Shown piece by piece: positions 35,301 through 47,989 of a stretch of DNA of 64,000 nucleotides (within the stretch, counting starts at the first letter, position 1; every line of letters begins with the position of its first letter). The notes below the pieces were generated by a model, which was not told the DNA's origin, ran no database searches, and saw only the letters and a program-made list of their open reading frames with translations. Origin of the DNA: Mytilus trossulus (taxonomy: Eukaryota; Mollusca; Bivalvia; Mytilida; Mytilidae); the NCBI RefSeq assembly GCF_036588685.1, contig NC_086379.1, positions 77,035,727 to 77,099,726 on the forward strand, read 5' to 3'. Made by a program: the position numbers and the translations under genes.

Positions 35301-38300
35301 GTACATAGTGTAAGCGGGATACAGGAATCTGACAAAACAGTAAGCGGGATCCGGGATCGGAACCCCCAATGAGACCCCCCAATGAAGCACTACATATAAC
35401 GCAGTTAGGGAATATGCATACCAACATAATTGTGAGTTGAAAAGAAAAAGAATTTAGTACTGTTAAAATTAAAATTCTGACAAAGAATTATCAGAGTGAA
35501 ACGAAAAAAAATGGCACGTTTTTGTTTAATATTTATGAAACTCTAGGTTTTAATATAAAACAAAAAGCACACATGGAAACATAAAAGTTTTCATCAACAA
35601 AAAATAATATGATATTCATCTTCAAAATGTCTGATGTTGCCAAGTTACCACTGCATTTTTTTTCATACAGAATGCAGAATGATGTGAAACTGCCAAAGGA
35701 ACAAAGAAGAAAGTATGTATTCAGAGTATATAAATCAATTTAGAGATATTCTAAAACAAAAATATATGAACAGACACTGTTATCTGATTTGCTGTATAAT
35801 TCAGTCAGTATTTCAAGGTATATCAGCAGAAAATTGATTGACCAAATTTTGTCAGTGGACTCCTTATAGGTGCAATTGTTTTTGCATGTCTTTAACATTG
35901 TTTAAAAATGTTCATAAAAGTTGTAAAAAAAGTTCAAAAACTGAAGATCTGCCATCAACACCAGAGTATTAAATTATTAAAAATAATGAAGATAACTAGA
36001 TAACCTCAGAAATTTAGGTATAATACCACCAAACCAGGGTTTATCACATCTGGTTTCATACGAATAAGAGCTGAAAAAAATATTCCCTTGAATTTGAAAG
36101 TTGTGAACCCTGCATTTCAGTGCAGAAAGAAATATCTAAGTCATAAACATATTTCTTTGGTGCTTTAAAGCACCATTTTGTGTTTCTATAAAACACTATA
36201 GGATTAAACACATTTTTTTACAATGACCCGGTTTGCACATCAATAACATCTAGAAAAAATGTGTTTAAGCCTTATAATTCTTCAGCCAAACAAACGCGAT
36301 TATTAATTTACATTATTACTTTGATGGCTACTATACGTACCATCAGAAGCACAATGGCATGTCGTAACTAAGGAGTACACCGCCATCTTGATTTTCTAAA
36401 AATGTTCAATAAATGCAACAGAATCTAAAATGAACTAACACCTACCTCAAAAACTTCATTTTAATGATACTATCCGAATTTGAAGCGTACAAGTAATGAA
36501 ATAATCTTCCGTCTGAAAGTTTTAAATCGTATGACGTCGTGTTTTGCCATGATGTAAATTTGCCAAATCATTCTTGAAATTTCCCGGAATTTTATTTAAA
36601 TTTTATTTTTATACATTTTCAAAGCTTTAGTGCATTTATTTTATTTCTTTTTTTTGTTATATATATGCATTAGAATAGAAACAACTGTTATGCAATTGTG
36701 TTTATAATCTCAACTTGCTGAAAATCCCAATATCCCTGCAAAAAATGTGTATCGCGCATGAATAGATTACAAAAGTAGTTTCGGAAACATGGTTTATTGA
36801 AGTGTAAACCAAGAGAAAAATTCTACTTGACCAATCCAATTCAAGCATTTATAGATAGGCAAATGATATAAGAATTATTATCAAATATTTTTGATACTTG
36901 CAGTGACATGGTTTTGTAAACATGTAAAAAAAGGTGTTGAAATTTGTTTACCGGTAGTTTACTTCTGGTGATGGTTATAATCTCATTTCTATCATTTGAA
37001 TTGCTACGAATTATAAAATAATGGATAATATATTTCAGTTTACTCTTTTCCATAGATATAATATACAACAAAACAGAAGTTTTATTTAAGTGATACTGTT
37101 TTGAAGAGTGCTATTAGTTTCCAAAAACAAGCCCGCAATGATTTATTTGCTAATATAGAAATTATGCCTTCCTTCACTCAAACAGAATTCACACTTCTTG
37201 TAATTTTCATTATCAATGTTTTTGAAAAGTTTCCTACTTCCTTTAGCTACAAACATGCAATTGATGGTCTGTTCAAAGTGTACCAGGAGGGAGGTTTGTC
37301 AAGGATGTTTAGTGGAGCTTCTATGGCCAGTTCAAGAGCTGTCCTGGTGACAGTAGGTCAGGTCAGTCAGTGATATATAGTGTTTTTTTCAATGTAATCA
37401 AAAGTATATTTGACTGATAACATCCTAAACAATGAAGCAGTTTTTCCCTTTGTGTGAAATACGAGGCAGTGTAAACAGAGGTGTTGTTTAATTTTCCTAA
37501 GAAGTTTACAGCTTTTAAGATGCCTACAATAGTAAAGGGGAATTTCATGTTTTCCAGTCTGTGTGTTCTGTTTTTAGGATCTGTCAATTCATCCTTATGT
37601 CCAACTCATATCAAGTTAAAGTTTTAGTTAAAGGATATTTACCATGAAGTTGTTGTTTCATGACATTGTATTACTTATTACAGATATTCTTTTTGATGCA
37701 GAATTATTATATTATGCTGAAGACAGGTTTTGATACCAATTTTAAAATCACTGAACATGGATATATGATTGGTTTGAGTTCAGTAAACATATACTAGTAT
37801 TTATGTCTTAAATTGCTACAAAATTTGTATAACAATGATAACTATAGAACTGTGAAATATACTTTTTCAAAATGCACTCTGTTTTTCTATTATAATTTCT
37901 GAACATAAATAGAGAATTCCTTGAATTTACTATGACAATATTCTTGGTGCCTTGATTGCTATTCTATGCTTAGCCACTGTGTATGGTTTATTGAGAAATA
38001 AAGATTAAATTATATAAAAATGCTAGAACAATTTATGAATGTCTGCATCAACATCAGTAATAACAGTTATTTCAAAGTTTTCCTAAATTATAAATGTTTT
38101 TTTATAGCTTGCAGGATATGATCAGATCAAACAGCTGTTGATAAAGTCTGGATATTTCAAGGATAACACAGTGACACATCTTACCTGTAGTACTATGGCT
38201 GTAAGTTTAATAGGTCAAACTTTATTTTATACTATATATATCTTTCATTTATTTTAGATCATACATATTCAATTACTTTGATGTTATATATCTGTAAACA

Positions 38301-41300
38301 AAAATTATTATGACCCTGTAATGAAGTTGTCAGTGCCATATAGTTTAACCCTTGTTACTATTAATTTTATTCATTAAATGAATTCATATTGTTTAGAGAT
38401 GTGAAAAAAGTTGACGCACAAAAATGTCTCCCCTGCTGCATTAGAAAATTATTTCAAAATTCATCACTCTTAAAATGAGGACATGGTCAATTTGTGCTGT
38501 GTCCATTGCAAATTTTTATGTAGGTATTCTTTTAATGAAATACGATGATAGTCCGTTGAAAGGGGACATTAAATGACTGACCTGATTTCAGAGAGAGCCA
38601 TATCTCTTGCATGTAAAACACACCTTTGTAGATTTTAAAAAAGAGCTGGCTAATGCCACTTCAAGGCAGCACTCGCACCAGCAAAAGTGGAAAGGGATTG
38701 ATAAAAGTTGCAATAACTTGTGTGCCAATCCACTATAAATAATATGTTTAAACAACTGAATTTCCATACAATATATTTCAAATTTGTCATTTATAACTTC
38801 TTAGAAACAGAACACATCAAATCCAAAAACAGCATCATATAAACAATATTTGATAAATTTTGGATATCAGTTGAGACAATGCTTCAATGTGTAAAGTGTT
38901 TTGCATGATTGGAAAAGCATCATTTTCTTAATAAGGCAATGACCACAGATATGTAATAGACGAAATATTTGACTTTCAGGGATGTTTAGCCACAATGCTG
39001 ACAATGCCATTAGATGTCATGAAGACAAGAATGATGAATAACCCATATCCTGTAAATATTGATTAGATATCAATTAAATAAACAATTAAATAACCAATGA
39101 AATGAATAAACAATTATTTATATAGCATAAAATTGAGAATGGAAATGGGGAATGTGTCAAAGAGACAACAACCCGACCAAATAAAAAAACAACAGCAGAA
39201 AGTCAATGTAGCGAGCAATTCCCGTACCCGGAGGCATCCTTCAGCTGGCCCCTAAACAAATATATACTAGTTCAGTGATAATGAACGCCATACTAATTAG
39301 CATGATGTGTAGTATTAGAAGGTTTTGCTTATTATTGAAGGCCGTAGGGTGACATATAGTTGCTTACTTCTCAGACATTCAGTCTGTGGTAGAGAGTTGT
39401 CACATTGGCAATCATACAACATCTTATTTTCAAATTAATAAATTTCAAAGAACAAATCAAAACAAAACATACAATACAATTTAAGAAAAGAAACACTTTT
39501 GTAGCTATTATGACTTAACTATACATGAAAAAATTAGCCAAGCTAATGTTAAAGTGCAAACAGAATCACACTTATTTAGATATAGATTATCTGCCCCAAG
39601 TATAGTTGATAAGCTGCAGATTATGAGTGACTTTACCTGAACATACATATTTATAAAAAACTTCAGCACCTTTGTAAAACCACCTGAAATTGGTCAATTT
39701 ACTGTGCATTCATTATTATTCCTTGGATACCAATTTTCATGGAATTCATGGGTACAGTTAAACCACGAAACTATATGTTCAACGAATGATGAATACTCTA
39801 TAGGTTTGTGTGCAGACTTCAGCAAAACCATGAAATTAAATATCCATGAATATGCAAGTTTTCATTAATCCACAAAATTAAATATCCATGAATAAGCAAG
39901 TTTTCATTAATCCACGAAAATTGGTACCCACGAAAATAAATGAATCCACAGTATTTTACCAGTTTTTATGAAAATTTAGGATGCTACAATGAAAACATAA
40001 AAGTAATGAAACATTTTCATTCAACGATTGTGTCATAAACAATCATACCACATATCCCTATTTTTATATTTTAAATTGCCCTATAATATGAATACTTTTT
40101 ATGTTATTTTACAGAGTATCTTAGCATGTGCAGTTGATATAGCAAAGCAAGGTCCTATAGGATTTTTCAAGGTAAGTTTTAAGAAGCAGTATGTTTTTTT
40201 TCAAAAATAGTTGTAAGGCTTGAGTTGTCTGTAAGCATGTAAGATTTGATTGTTTGTTTTGGTAAGTTCTAATAGATAAAAATGATGATGATATAATATA
40301 ATCATTATGGGAATTGTGTAGAATATAGAAATCCCTCGAATACAATTGTTCTTCTTAAAGCAATGTGATAACAGCAATAATTATGTATTAGGGCAACCAT
40401 ATTTTGTATTATATAATTACATCAATGTCTACATGTAGTTCAGACAGGATTCTCTAAATCTTTTAAGAAATTTTATTGGTCAGTGATCAAGGTTTTGTTT
40501 TCATGATGATAGGTCAGCAATATTGCTATGATAAAGTTGATGTGAAAAGTAAAATATAACCTTTATCTTTAAAACTTTCACATAATTTCAGTCATGATAA
40601 GTAATGCAAACAAGACAATTCAGCCAGTGCCCTACTATTTTTATACCCCATTTTAAAAAAGTGGGGGTAATCTGTTTTACCTCTGTCTGTCCATTAGTCC
40701 ATCCATCTGTCCGTTCATCTGTCACATGAATATTTTTCCTCACATTTTTCTCAGGAACTACATCAAGGATTTCTGACATTTTGTTTCAAGGTTTATATAA
40801 GTCAGCTATACCATGATATGTGTTTTCAGGTTCATCACTCAAAAACTACCTGTTAACGTAACATTTTATTATTTTACACATGATAGCCCAGTTGAATTAT
40901 TGTTGCATCTTTTTCTGGAACTACAATACAAGTATTTCTGAAATTTGGTTTCAGGGTTAATATAAGTCGGCTACAATGTGTGATGCATTTTCATATTCAT
41001 CTCTCAACAACTTTCTATTTACCGAAATATTTGGGCTGGGATATCATCAGTGAGCAGTAGCTCACACTTTCACTTATTCTTTCTAATTAAAATGTTAAAT
41101 AACCTCATCATAGAAACCAGGACTAAATTTTGAATATACGCCAGACGCAGGTTTCGTCTACAAATGACTCATCAGTGACGCTCGAATCCAAAAATGTTAA
41201 AGAGGCCAAATAAAGTATGAAGTTGAAGAGCATTGAGGACCAAAATTCCTAAATATTTATTGTTTATTTTCAGGGCTTCTTTCCAGCGTTTGTAAGATTA

Positions 41301-41372
41301 GGACCACATACAGTGTTCACTTTCCTCTTCTTTGAACAAATTCGTCAGAACTTTGGAGATGACCCCAAGTAA
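32386..41372 (+). CDS. SLC25A10: Mitochondrial dicarboxylate carrier (SLC25A10), complete, 9 exons
   Basis: Predicted 285 residues (human 287). Exons: 32386-32487, 34013-34129, 34920-35080, 35671-35712, 37247-37361, 38108-38200, 38980-39051, 40115-40171 and 41274-41372 (stop TAA); all junctions are GT/AG and keep phase. The protein has the three-fold carrier repeat with signature motifs PLDLMK, PPDLVN and PLDVMKTR. It also has long blocks characteristic of the dicarboxylate carrier: RWYFGGVAS, CCTHPLDLMKVHLQTQQTK, NVRMQNDVKLPKEQRR, FSGASMASSRAVLVTVGQ and FFEQIRQNFGDD. Family function is exchange of malate or succinate for phosphate, sulfate or thiosulfate across the inner mitochondrial membrane, supporting gluconeogenesis and sulfur metabolism. 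The start is MSQIDKTKRVGRWYFGG; an upstream open stretch from 32314 begins at TTG and is not used. The loop after MKTRMMNN is about two residues shorter than in human. Introns hold retroelement tails and several MITEs. Confidence 0.95.
32837..33285 (+). mobile_element. Retroelement 3' tail interrupted by a ~289-bp nested insertion
   Basis: The dispersed block starts GTATATATTTGTTTAGGGGC and GGACGCCTCCGGGTGCGGG, and runs to GAAGACCT at 32907. It is broken by 32908-33196, then resumes at GTTGGTGACCTTCTGCTG and ends TTTCCATTCTCAATTTTA at about 33278. The insert is AT-rich, carries GCGCC...GGCGC complementarity and a TA run, and so looks like a younger element. It lies in intron 1 of SLC25A10. 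Confidence 0.65.
33660..33969. mobile_element. 310-bp foldback element, copy 2
   Basis: Same hairpin and tail as 18050-18366 (TGTCTATGAAGAAATAACAT ... ATGTTGTTTTGAATAGGCA; tail ends TACATCCAAAATTAAATT). It ends about 44 bp before the acceptor of SLC25A10 exon 2. Confidence 0.7.
34198..34321. mobile_element. 124-bp MITE with AAATG direct repeats
   Basis: Terminal inverted repeats CAGAGGCGGAT and (complement of right end) CAGTGGCGGAA. It is flanked by AAATG at 34193-34197 and 34322-34326, a probable target-site duplication. Located in intron 2 of SLC25A10. Confidence 0.65.
35149..35387. mobile_element. 240-bp element with GGGTCTCATTGGGG termini
   Basis: The left end GGGTCTCATTGGGG (35158-35171) is matched by CCCCCAATGAGACCC on the right (35363-35377). 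Both ends have a second CATTG/CAATG half-site further out. The interior has three TAAGCG(T/G)GA motifs. Located in intron 3 of SLC25A10. Confidence 0.6.
36160..36270. repeat. Small palindromic cluster
   Basis: GGTGCTTTAAAGCACC is a perfect 16-bp palindrome. Close by, GGATTAAACACATTTTTTT is answered by AAAAAATGTGTTTAAGCC. It lies in intron 4 of SLC25A10 and is probably the remnant of a foldback element. Confidence 0.4.
39128..39430 (-). mobile_element. Retroelement 3' tail (minus copy) plus adjoining dispersed module
   Basis: AAATTGAGAATGGAAATGGG through GGCCCCTAAACAAATATATA is the reverse complement of the tail at 17390-17560, with a short internal deletion. It is followed by a module ending CATTGGCAATCATACAACAT, related to 200-360. 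Located in intron 7 of SLC25A10. Confidence 0.65.
39701..39952. mobile_element. Inverted-repeat element (ACTGTG...CACAGT), copy 1
   Basis: Left ACTGTGCATTCATTATTATT, right AATAAATGAATCCACAGT, with inner matches GGATACCAATTTTCATGG against CCACGAAAATTGGTACCC. It carries an internal short direct duplication (AATATCCATGAATA twice). A close relative occurs at 43021-43231 and a degenerate one at 57228-57441. Confidence 0.65.
40640..41060. repeat. Dispersed repeat in SLC25A10 intron 8
   Basis: Starts TATACCCCATTTTAAAAAAG and includes a run of CTGTC/CATC-type pyrimidine repeats. Related blocks appear twice (TTTCTCAGGAACTACAT near 40747 and TTTTCTGGAACTACAATAC near 40911; GGTTTATATAAGTCAGCTA and GGTTAATATAAGTCGGCTA). 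It therefore contains an internal ~165-bp duplication. Confidence 0.5.
41105..41255 (+). repeat. Dispersed repeat (CATCATAGAAACCAGG module)
   Basis: Contains ACGCCAGACGCAGGTTTCGT, TCATCAGTGACGCTCGAATC and GAAGAGCATTGAGGACC. A reverse-orientation copy lies at 45265-45420 and a plus copy at 63385-63470 within HID1 intron 13. It abuts the last exon of SLC25A10 (41274). Confidence 0.6.
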
Positions 41373-42600
41373 ATTTCTAGTCAACCAAAGAAACAGGATT
41401 TAGAAATCACAGTATTACCTCTGGTTTAAAAATCAGCTTGCTTTAATAAGTTGATTATAGAATGTTTGTCAAATTTCATGTAAAATGGATGAGGTTTTAT
41501 TTGGTCAAGATATGCATTCCTAAGTTCTGTAAGTTATGTTTGTTATGTTTTTATTTTGATGGGTAAATAGTAATCAGTAATGTGCCATATTTACAGCAGC
41601 ATTTTTACAACAAACAAAAAAGCACTTCAAACCTTTTTCATCTAATTTATTATGTGATTGTCAGTATTTTGAACTTTGGTTTTTATCAGTAAACATATAA
41701 GTTTTTGTATTGCATTTTCACATGGTTTTGTGTAACTTTTTTAATTTCTCTCTATACAGATTACAGATCACGTACAAATTTTGATTTTAAGCAAATCAAG
41801 GAAAGCAAAATCAGAAGTGTAATTTGTAAAATTAAGAATGTTGTTTTGAATATTATTTAAAGTGCTGTCAAAAAAAAATTTTGTTTGTCCATTTATTGTA
41901 AGGTCTATGTGCAATCTGCATCTAATATTTAATCAATTTGTTAGTAACAAGCTAATGTATACACTTTTCCAAGTCCTATAATCTAAAAGCAGCATACATG
42001 TAACTGATTTTGTATTCATTGCTATTTGTATTAGCCAATCTGAGGTTTCACCTTTTCTTCAATTTACACTCCAATAATTCATTTTAGATTTTCAAGATTG
42101 ACAGAAGGGTATTATACACAACTATGTAATATACATAGCTAGATGTGCATGATATGGTAGTCTTGCATTTATAACAAAATGTGGAGTGAGTTTCAAACTC
42201 ACAAATATTGGCCATGGAACAAATAAGAGATCAATTTACCTATATAAAGGAAATCACTGCTTAATTTGTAAAATGTAATAGTCATAAATCATTTATTTTA
42301 AAAGTTGACTGCAGGAATGTTAGTATGAATATGCTTTATGGCAATCAGTTTTATAAGTATCTAAACTGGAATGTCCAGTCTAAATAATTACTTTCAGCCA
42401 AAGATTGCACAGGAATGTCGGGCCAATTGATGCCTTAAGTTTGGATGTACAAGTTAATTTTTGTGAGAGATGATATTTTGAAGAGAGAAAGTTTGATACA
42501 ATGTTATATGTTATATGTTAAATTGTACCTATTTATTGGTATGCTGGTCATTTTTGATAACATTTGTTAATTATTTCTAAAATAAAAGAGTCTTTTACTC
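41373..42600 (+). other. Probable SLC25A10 3' UTR
   Basis: The sequence after the TAA has no recognisable repeat for about 1.2 kb. It contains an AATAAA at 42581 followed by a T-rich stretch, a plausible polyadenylation site. Earlier weaker signals are possible, so the 3' end is uncertain. Confidence 0.4.
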
Positions 42601-43020
42601 TTTCTTTTAAAAGTTTTTAAGGCATATTTTGTATGTTGATTTTTTAAATATTTATAAATATGATATAGCAAGAGTGCTTTATTTTTTAATTTTGAAAATA
42701 GTGACTTGAACTAAAAGTTTATTAGAACATAGGATTTTTTTCCTCTTGACAAACTGCTACTTTTATATATATTTCTGATTTTGTCTCAGAACGATGTTCT
42801 TGTCTTAAAATACTTATATCACTGATGTAATTTTCATTTGACATTCAAAAATAACAAGTCATTGGACTGAATTACAGTTCTGATATGACTGACTTCTAAA
42901 GATTTATGGCAAATGTTACTTATCTAAGGCATTTTGAGTTGAAAAAAACTTCAAACAGTCAAGGTTGTTAAACACTCCTGTAGTAGAAGTAGAAGAAGTA
43001 GTCTATTTTTTTTATTGATT

Positions 43021-43231
43021 ACTGTGGATTCATTATTATTCGTTGGATACCAATTTTTTGTGGATTTAGTGGGAGCAGTTGAACCACGAAATTAAATGTT
43101 CAACGAATGAGAAATTTTCTTATGGCTTGTATGCAGACTTCGGCAAAACCATGAAATCAAATATCCATGAACATATAAGTTTTCCACAATCCACGAAAAT
43201 TGGTACCCACAAAAATAAATGAATCCACAGT
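43021..43231. mobile_element. Inverted-repeat element (ACTGTG...CACAGT), copy 2
   Basis: Left ACTGTGGATTCATTATTATT, right ATAAATGAATCCACAGT. The inner arms GGATACCAATTTTT and AAAATTGGTACCC match copy 1 at 39701-39952, including CAGACTTC(A/G)GCAAAACCAT. Confidence 0.7.
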
Positions 43232-45264
43232 ACATGTTAATGGTTATATCCATAGCAATCGTTGACAGCATGTCTGTGAGTCTGTGACATTGAGTTTGTC
43301 AGTTATATTGATATCTATCTCAATAGAAGGATAAGGTATTTTCAATTTGTGTTCATTTTAGTCATATATTTTGTTATTATAGATTAAACAATCTTTGAAG
43401 ATTACATTTTTTTAATGAGCTGTATAGAAAAAAGAAACTTGTTTTAGATTAAATTAGATATAACAGGTTGAACGTGATAGAAGAACATGTTAATATTTTG
43501 TCAAGTTTGTTTTAGAAAATCTTAGTGAACCTCTTCTGTGGAGAAGGAATTATAAGGGTGTATAATTTTCTATGAATTATTTTTTTTGTCATTTTACTTT
43601 TTTCACATATATATTTATATTTCACATTATTCAGAGCTTATTTAAGATGTCAAAAGAATGTTTTTTTCTTTTTTAAGTTACATTTAGCAATTAGAATTGG
43701 ATTTATTGTAATTTTGGTAGTTCTGTAATTTAAGGCGGTATGGGTGTCTTCCTCCATCTTGGATTGTAAAAAACAGAGAATCAAAGGTCCATATTTTCTA
43801 TCAAAATAGCAAAATTTGATGCAGAAATGCAGATATTTAATGTGAATTTTCATAAGAATATATGTTATAAGTATTAATATTTTTGCAAATGTTGATTATT
43901 TTTGGTTGTTTTAAAAAAAAAATTAAAAAAATGGCATTTTAAGGGGAGGTAACTCTAAAATAGTGCATTTTCTGAAGGATTCTTCATGGAATTTTCCTAT
44001 TTTGTATTTTAGCCTGAAATTTTCTTTTGATTTTCTTAAAGCACTGTCTGAAAGCTATCTTTTCCTTAAGTATTTTACAATTTTATCATTTTGTTTAGTT
44101 TCTACTCATTAAAAGGTGTTTTTTCCTGTATAATCCATACAAAATGTGTCATTTTGTCACATCCTGTAGCTTGAGAAAATAAACGGTGACCTATCATTTT
44201 GATTCTATTTTTCAACATATATCAATAGATACTATGTTTTGGCAAAGTATGGACAGTTTCTGTCATTTTTATTTTAGACTCCCATACCACCTTAAAACTG
44301 TTAAACACATTAAAAATTCATTTTATGGTGGCATATTTTTAACTATTTTCTATGTTAGAAATTGCTATTAATATATAAATGTTATGCAAAATTATAGCAA
44401 GAACAGACAGGAAATATTGTTTAATTAGCCTAAAAGTGTGTTTTCTGTAAGACTGAAATTCTAATAATGGGAAGTAACTCTATATTCCTGAGAAATTGTT
44501 ATCATCAAAGTTTATTTGACTTATGTAAATTTTGTATGCAGATAGTATTAATTACAGGTAATTGATTCATTATCCATGTTCAGAAATTATTCTGATTAAA
44601 CTTGCTATAATTTTTTTATGTAACTCACCAGTCTACTATTAAGAAATCTGTTTGTATAAAAGATTTTTATAGAATGGATACTTGAATGAAAGTGAATATA
44701 CTGTACTATTTTGTATTTAAGTACTGAGTGCTGAAGTTAATCTATATTTGTTTAATTATCTTTAATGTTATGCAGCCAAGCTGTATAGATCCATGCTGAA
44801 CTTATATTTTAATCTTATAAAAAGTTTTAAAACATTGAGAGTTATTTGTTTTTACTTTGGCCTTGCTGCACTTTGAAAGATGTTTATCACATATTCATCT
44901 GTTCTTGACTATTGCTCTTGACCATTAAACACCATAAATAATATACAGTCTTCTTCAAAGACCTCAGCATCCTTTTAAAGGATATAAACATTACACTAAA
45001 ATAGAATAATTGACTCTAACCCTATTTAACTGAATTTTGTAGTTGTGATGTTTAGCCACTGCCCATGGTTAGGAAAAAGAATTGAGTGCTCACAATTCTA
45101 TATGTGCCTGCCTATTTTTACAATTGATGATTGATATCTCTCATTTGAGCTATTGACCTGACATACTCACATTCAATTTGTATTGTTATACATATTGTAA
45201 TGAGGAGAAGACTTTATAAGTATGTCCTACCTCTGATATAGATTGCCTTAGCTGTATTTGGCAA

Positions 45265-45420
45265 AACTTTTAGGAGATTTTGGTCGTCAATGCTCTTCAA
45301 CTTCATGCTTAACATATTTGATTAGAGAATAACTGATGAGTCTTTTGTAAACAAAACATGTGTCTGATGTAAATATAAAATTTCGAACCTGGTATCTATG
45401 ATGAGTTTATTTACTTGTGT
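45265..45420 (-). repeat. Dispersed repeat (reverse copy of the 41105 module)
   Basis: Reads GTCGTCAATGCTCTTCAACT, ACTGATGAGTCTTTTGTA and CTGGTATCTATGATGAG, the reverse complement of blocks at 41105-41255. Confidence 0.6.
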
Positions 45421-46000
45421 CTGATTCTTTTTGCTTTGAGCAAAAACATATGTATGAACCTGACATTGAAAGTTCTCTAAAACAGGCACTCAAAAGATTT
45501 ACCATGACATATGAGCACACATATACTCGATGGCATGTGAAAGGATTTCTTTTGGACTAAAAACACTTATAACATGAATAAGAGATGCATAAGGTTCTTT
45601 GGAGCTTAAAATAAGATTTTGATATGGTGGCAGGTATGCTTATTCATGAAAGTAGTTTAAATTATAGATTTGATGTGATATCATGTTTGGTAATCTTGCT
45701 ATGAGTTGAACACATCTGTGTTAAAGTTATCTCCCCTGGCAAAAAACATTTAAAAAAATGATTCATAAATGTCAATAATTGTGTAATATAATGCTGAAAT
45801 AAACATATAATCCTGCTGCAAATGTTTGCACCTGGCCTAAGTCGGGAATCTGATGTACAGTAGCTTTCGTTTGTTTATGTTATTTATATGTGTTTCTCGT
45901 TTCTCAATTTTTATATAGATTAGACCGGGTTTTCTCGTTTGAATGGTTTTACACTAATAATTTTTGGGCCCTTTATAGCTATTCTTTCAGTGTGAGCCAT

Positions 46001-46328
46001 AATCATATCAGGTGGAGTTGTAACTGCTTCTGGGTTACTTGTTTCCATTCCTGGTCAGTGTTAGCAATATCTTACAACTTAAAATGATTGAATGTGATTG
46101 TAAAAATACTGAGTTATATATACCATACAGGTAATTTTTATTACAAGATTTTTTGTGAATCAAATGCCTAGTTTATAGAGGGATTATGTTGCAGATTAAA
46201 TTACCTGTATGGTATATATAACTCAGTATTTTTTCAATCAATCATTTTAAGTTGTAAGATATTGCTAACACTGACCAGGAATGAAAACAAGTAACCCAGA
46301 AGCAGTTACAACTCCACCTGATATGATT
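46001..46328. repeat. Long inverted repeat, arms ~137 and ~131 bp, spacer 60 bp
   Basis: Left arm 46001-46137 (AATCATATCAGGTGGAGTTG ... CATACAGGTAATTT) and right arm 46198-46328 are reverse complements with only a few mismatches and one small indel near 46090. The arms include CTGGTCAGTGTTAGCAATAT and its complement. The 60-bp spacer is unrelated. The high arm identity implies recent origin or active gene conversion. Confidence 0.9.
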
Positions 46329-47248
46329 CATTCGGTGAATGTCATAAACTAGCAAAAGACGGCAAGTGGCAAATATCTATGATCATCTGTGACACACATA
46401 TTCCTAAACACTTTACCAAATTATATGATGCTATTCACAATACTTTCAGAATTTTTATCAGTGGCAGATCATTCTAGCTCCAGCAAATTTTGATGAGTGA
46501 GAAACCAAAATGTGTTGTTCTGACCTGTGGTATTTCAACAATTTGTTGCTTTCTAAAAGAGTAAGGTCCATTTTTTAAATATTAATAATATCATTGTGAT
46601 ACACTGGTGACTCATCATGTACTGTTTTAAAACTTCTGTGGCTATCATTCCTAGAGGTCTCTTTATTAAAAGAAGGGAAACCATACTTAAACAAACGAAT
46701 TTCATAGACACATGGATGAACCCAGGAACATATATATATTGACACAATTGTATTGACAACTAGATATACTGTTCCCAGATGAACCTCAAGGCATCTAGTA
46801 TTTTTTCAATTTTTTTTTTACTTTGAACAGTCAACTTTTGTACAGTCATAAAAAAACTTCAGACATTTCTGCATCTTATGGTATCTATTTTATTAAAATT
46901 TGTCATAGAGTTACTTGGTAATATTTTTTTTATTTTTTTTATTTTAGTTGAAATGATATGTCATTTTTTGAGTGGGAACTCACTTTTGTCCAACCACTGC
47001 TATAAATTATCATCCAAACTTAACCAAAATAGCTTTGTCATTAAAAATACAGCAATAACTATTCAGGATTTAATTGACACAAAATATGTGAGACCAATTC
47101 TTATGACACTTATAATATCAAAACAAAGTTACAATACATTTTACTATGATTTTATTCATAAATAATTTATATTCACAATTATTCTTGATTTCAAGTGATT
47201 TTATATATTGTATATGGGTAAGAATGTCCTTTATCATAAGAAGTGAAG

Positions 47249-47989
47249 GGTACACGACAACTCGTACTTTCGGCAAGTCGTACTCAACCAACTCGTACCC
47301 TTTTTTTACCAACTCGTAACCATGTTTTATTTAATTGATATTATTTATCTAGTTTATATGCATAGTTATTGTTACTTTCTTTCGTATATCATTATATAGC
47401 AAAATACAAATGAAAAAACAACTTTCAATGTTAATAAAATGCAATCATAATTGTTTTAAATAAGCTTATAAAATGCTAATCGTTATAATCATTAGTATTC
47501 CTTAGAATTGATTGTTTGAAATTGTTTGGACGGCAATTTATTTGATATGCACATTAAAATAATTATGAGTACACAATATGCTAATCAGTGGTCATTAGTG
47601 GATATCATTACCTACAAAAATAGAATGGATTTGTTAAAAATAGAATAAACAGAGAGAAGTAGATAAATCAGTGGGTAAATAATAAAATATGAAGCATTAT
47701 AATGTTAAAAATATTTTCTACTAACACGAAAAAACTAAGACATGTTCAACGCAATGTTCACTAACAAATATCCTTTTCATATTCTATGGATCTACTTCAG
47801 GGTGCACTGGGATACTTCAAGGAGTTAAAATATCCATATCTACGGATATAAACGTAGAAAACTTATATTATAATGCTAAAAAATTATTAGGTACGACTTA
47901 GTAGGCGTACGAGTTGGTAGAAGTACGAGTTGCCGAAAGTACGAGTTGGCTGAGTACGAGTTGCCGAAAGTACGAGTTGACATGTATCC
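47249..47989. mobile_element. 741-bp MULE-like MITE with a 10-bp target-site duplication
   Basis: The left terminus GGTACACGACAACTCGTACT and the complement of the right terminus GGATACATGTCAACTCGTACT both continue TTTCGGCAA. Further TACGAGTTG/CAACTCGTA sub-repeats sit inside both ends. AGAAGTGAAG flanks it at 47239-47248 and 47990-47999. A 9-11-bp duplication with long inverted repeats is typical of Mutator-like elements. No transposase is encoded. The right end lies 194 bp upstream of the HID1 start codon. Confidence 0.8.

Noticed and set aside
46878-47165. 95-codon plus ORF with a hydrophobic N-terminus
   Set aside because: AT-driven Phe/Ile/Leu run in intergenic DNA, with no supporting splice sites or similarity.
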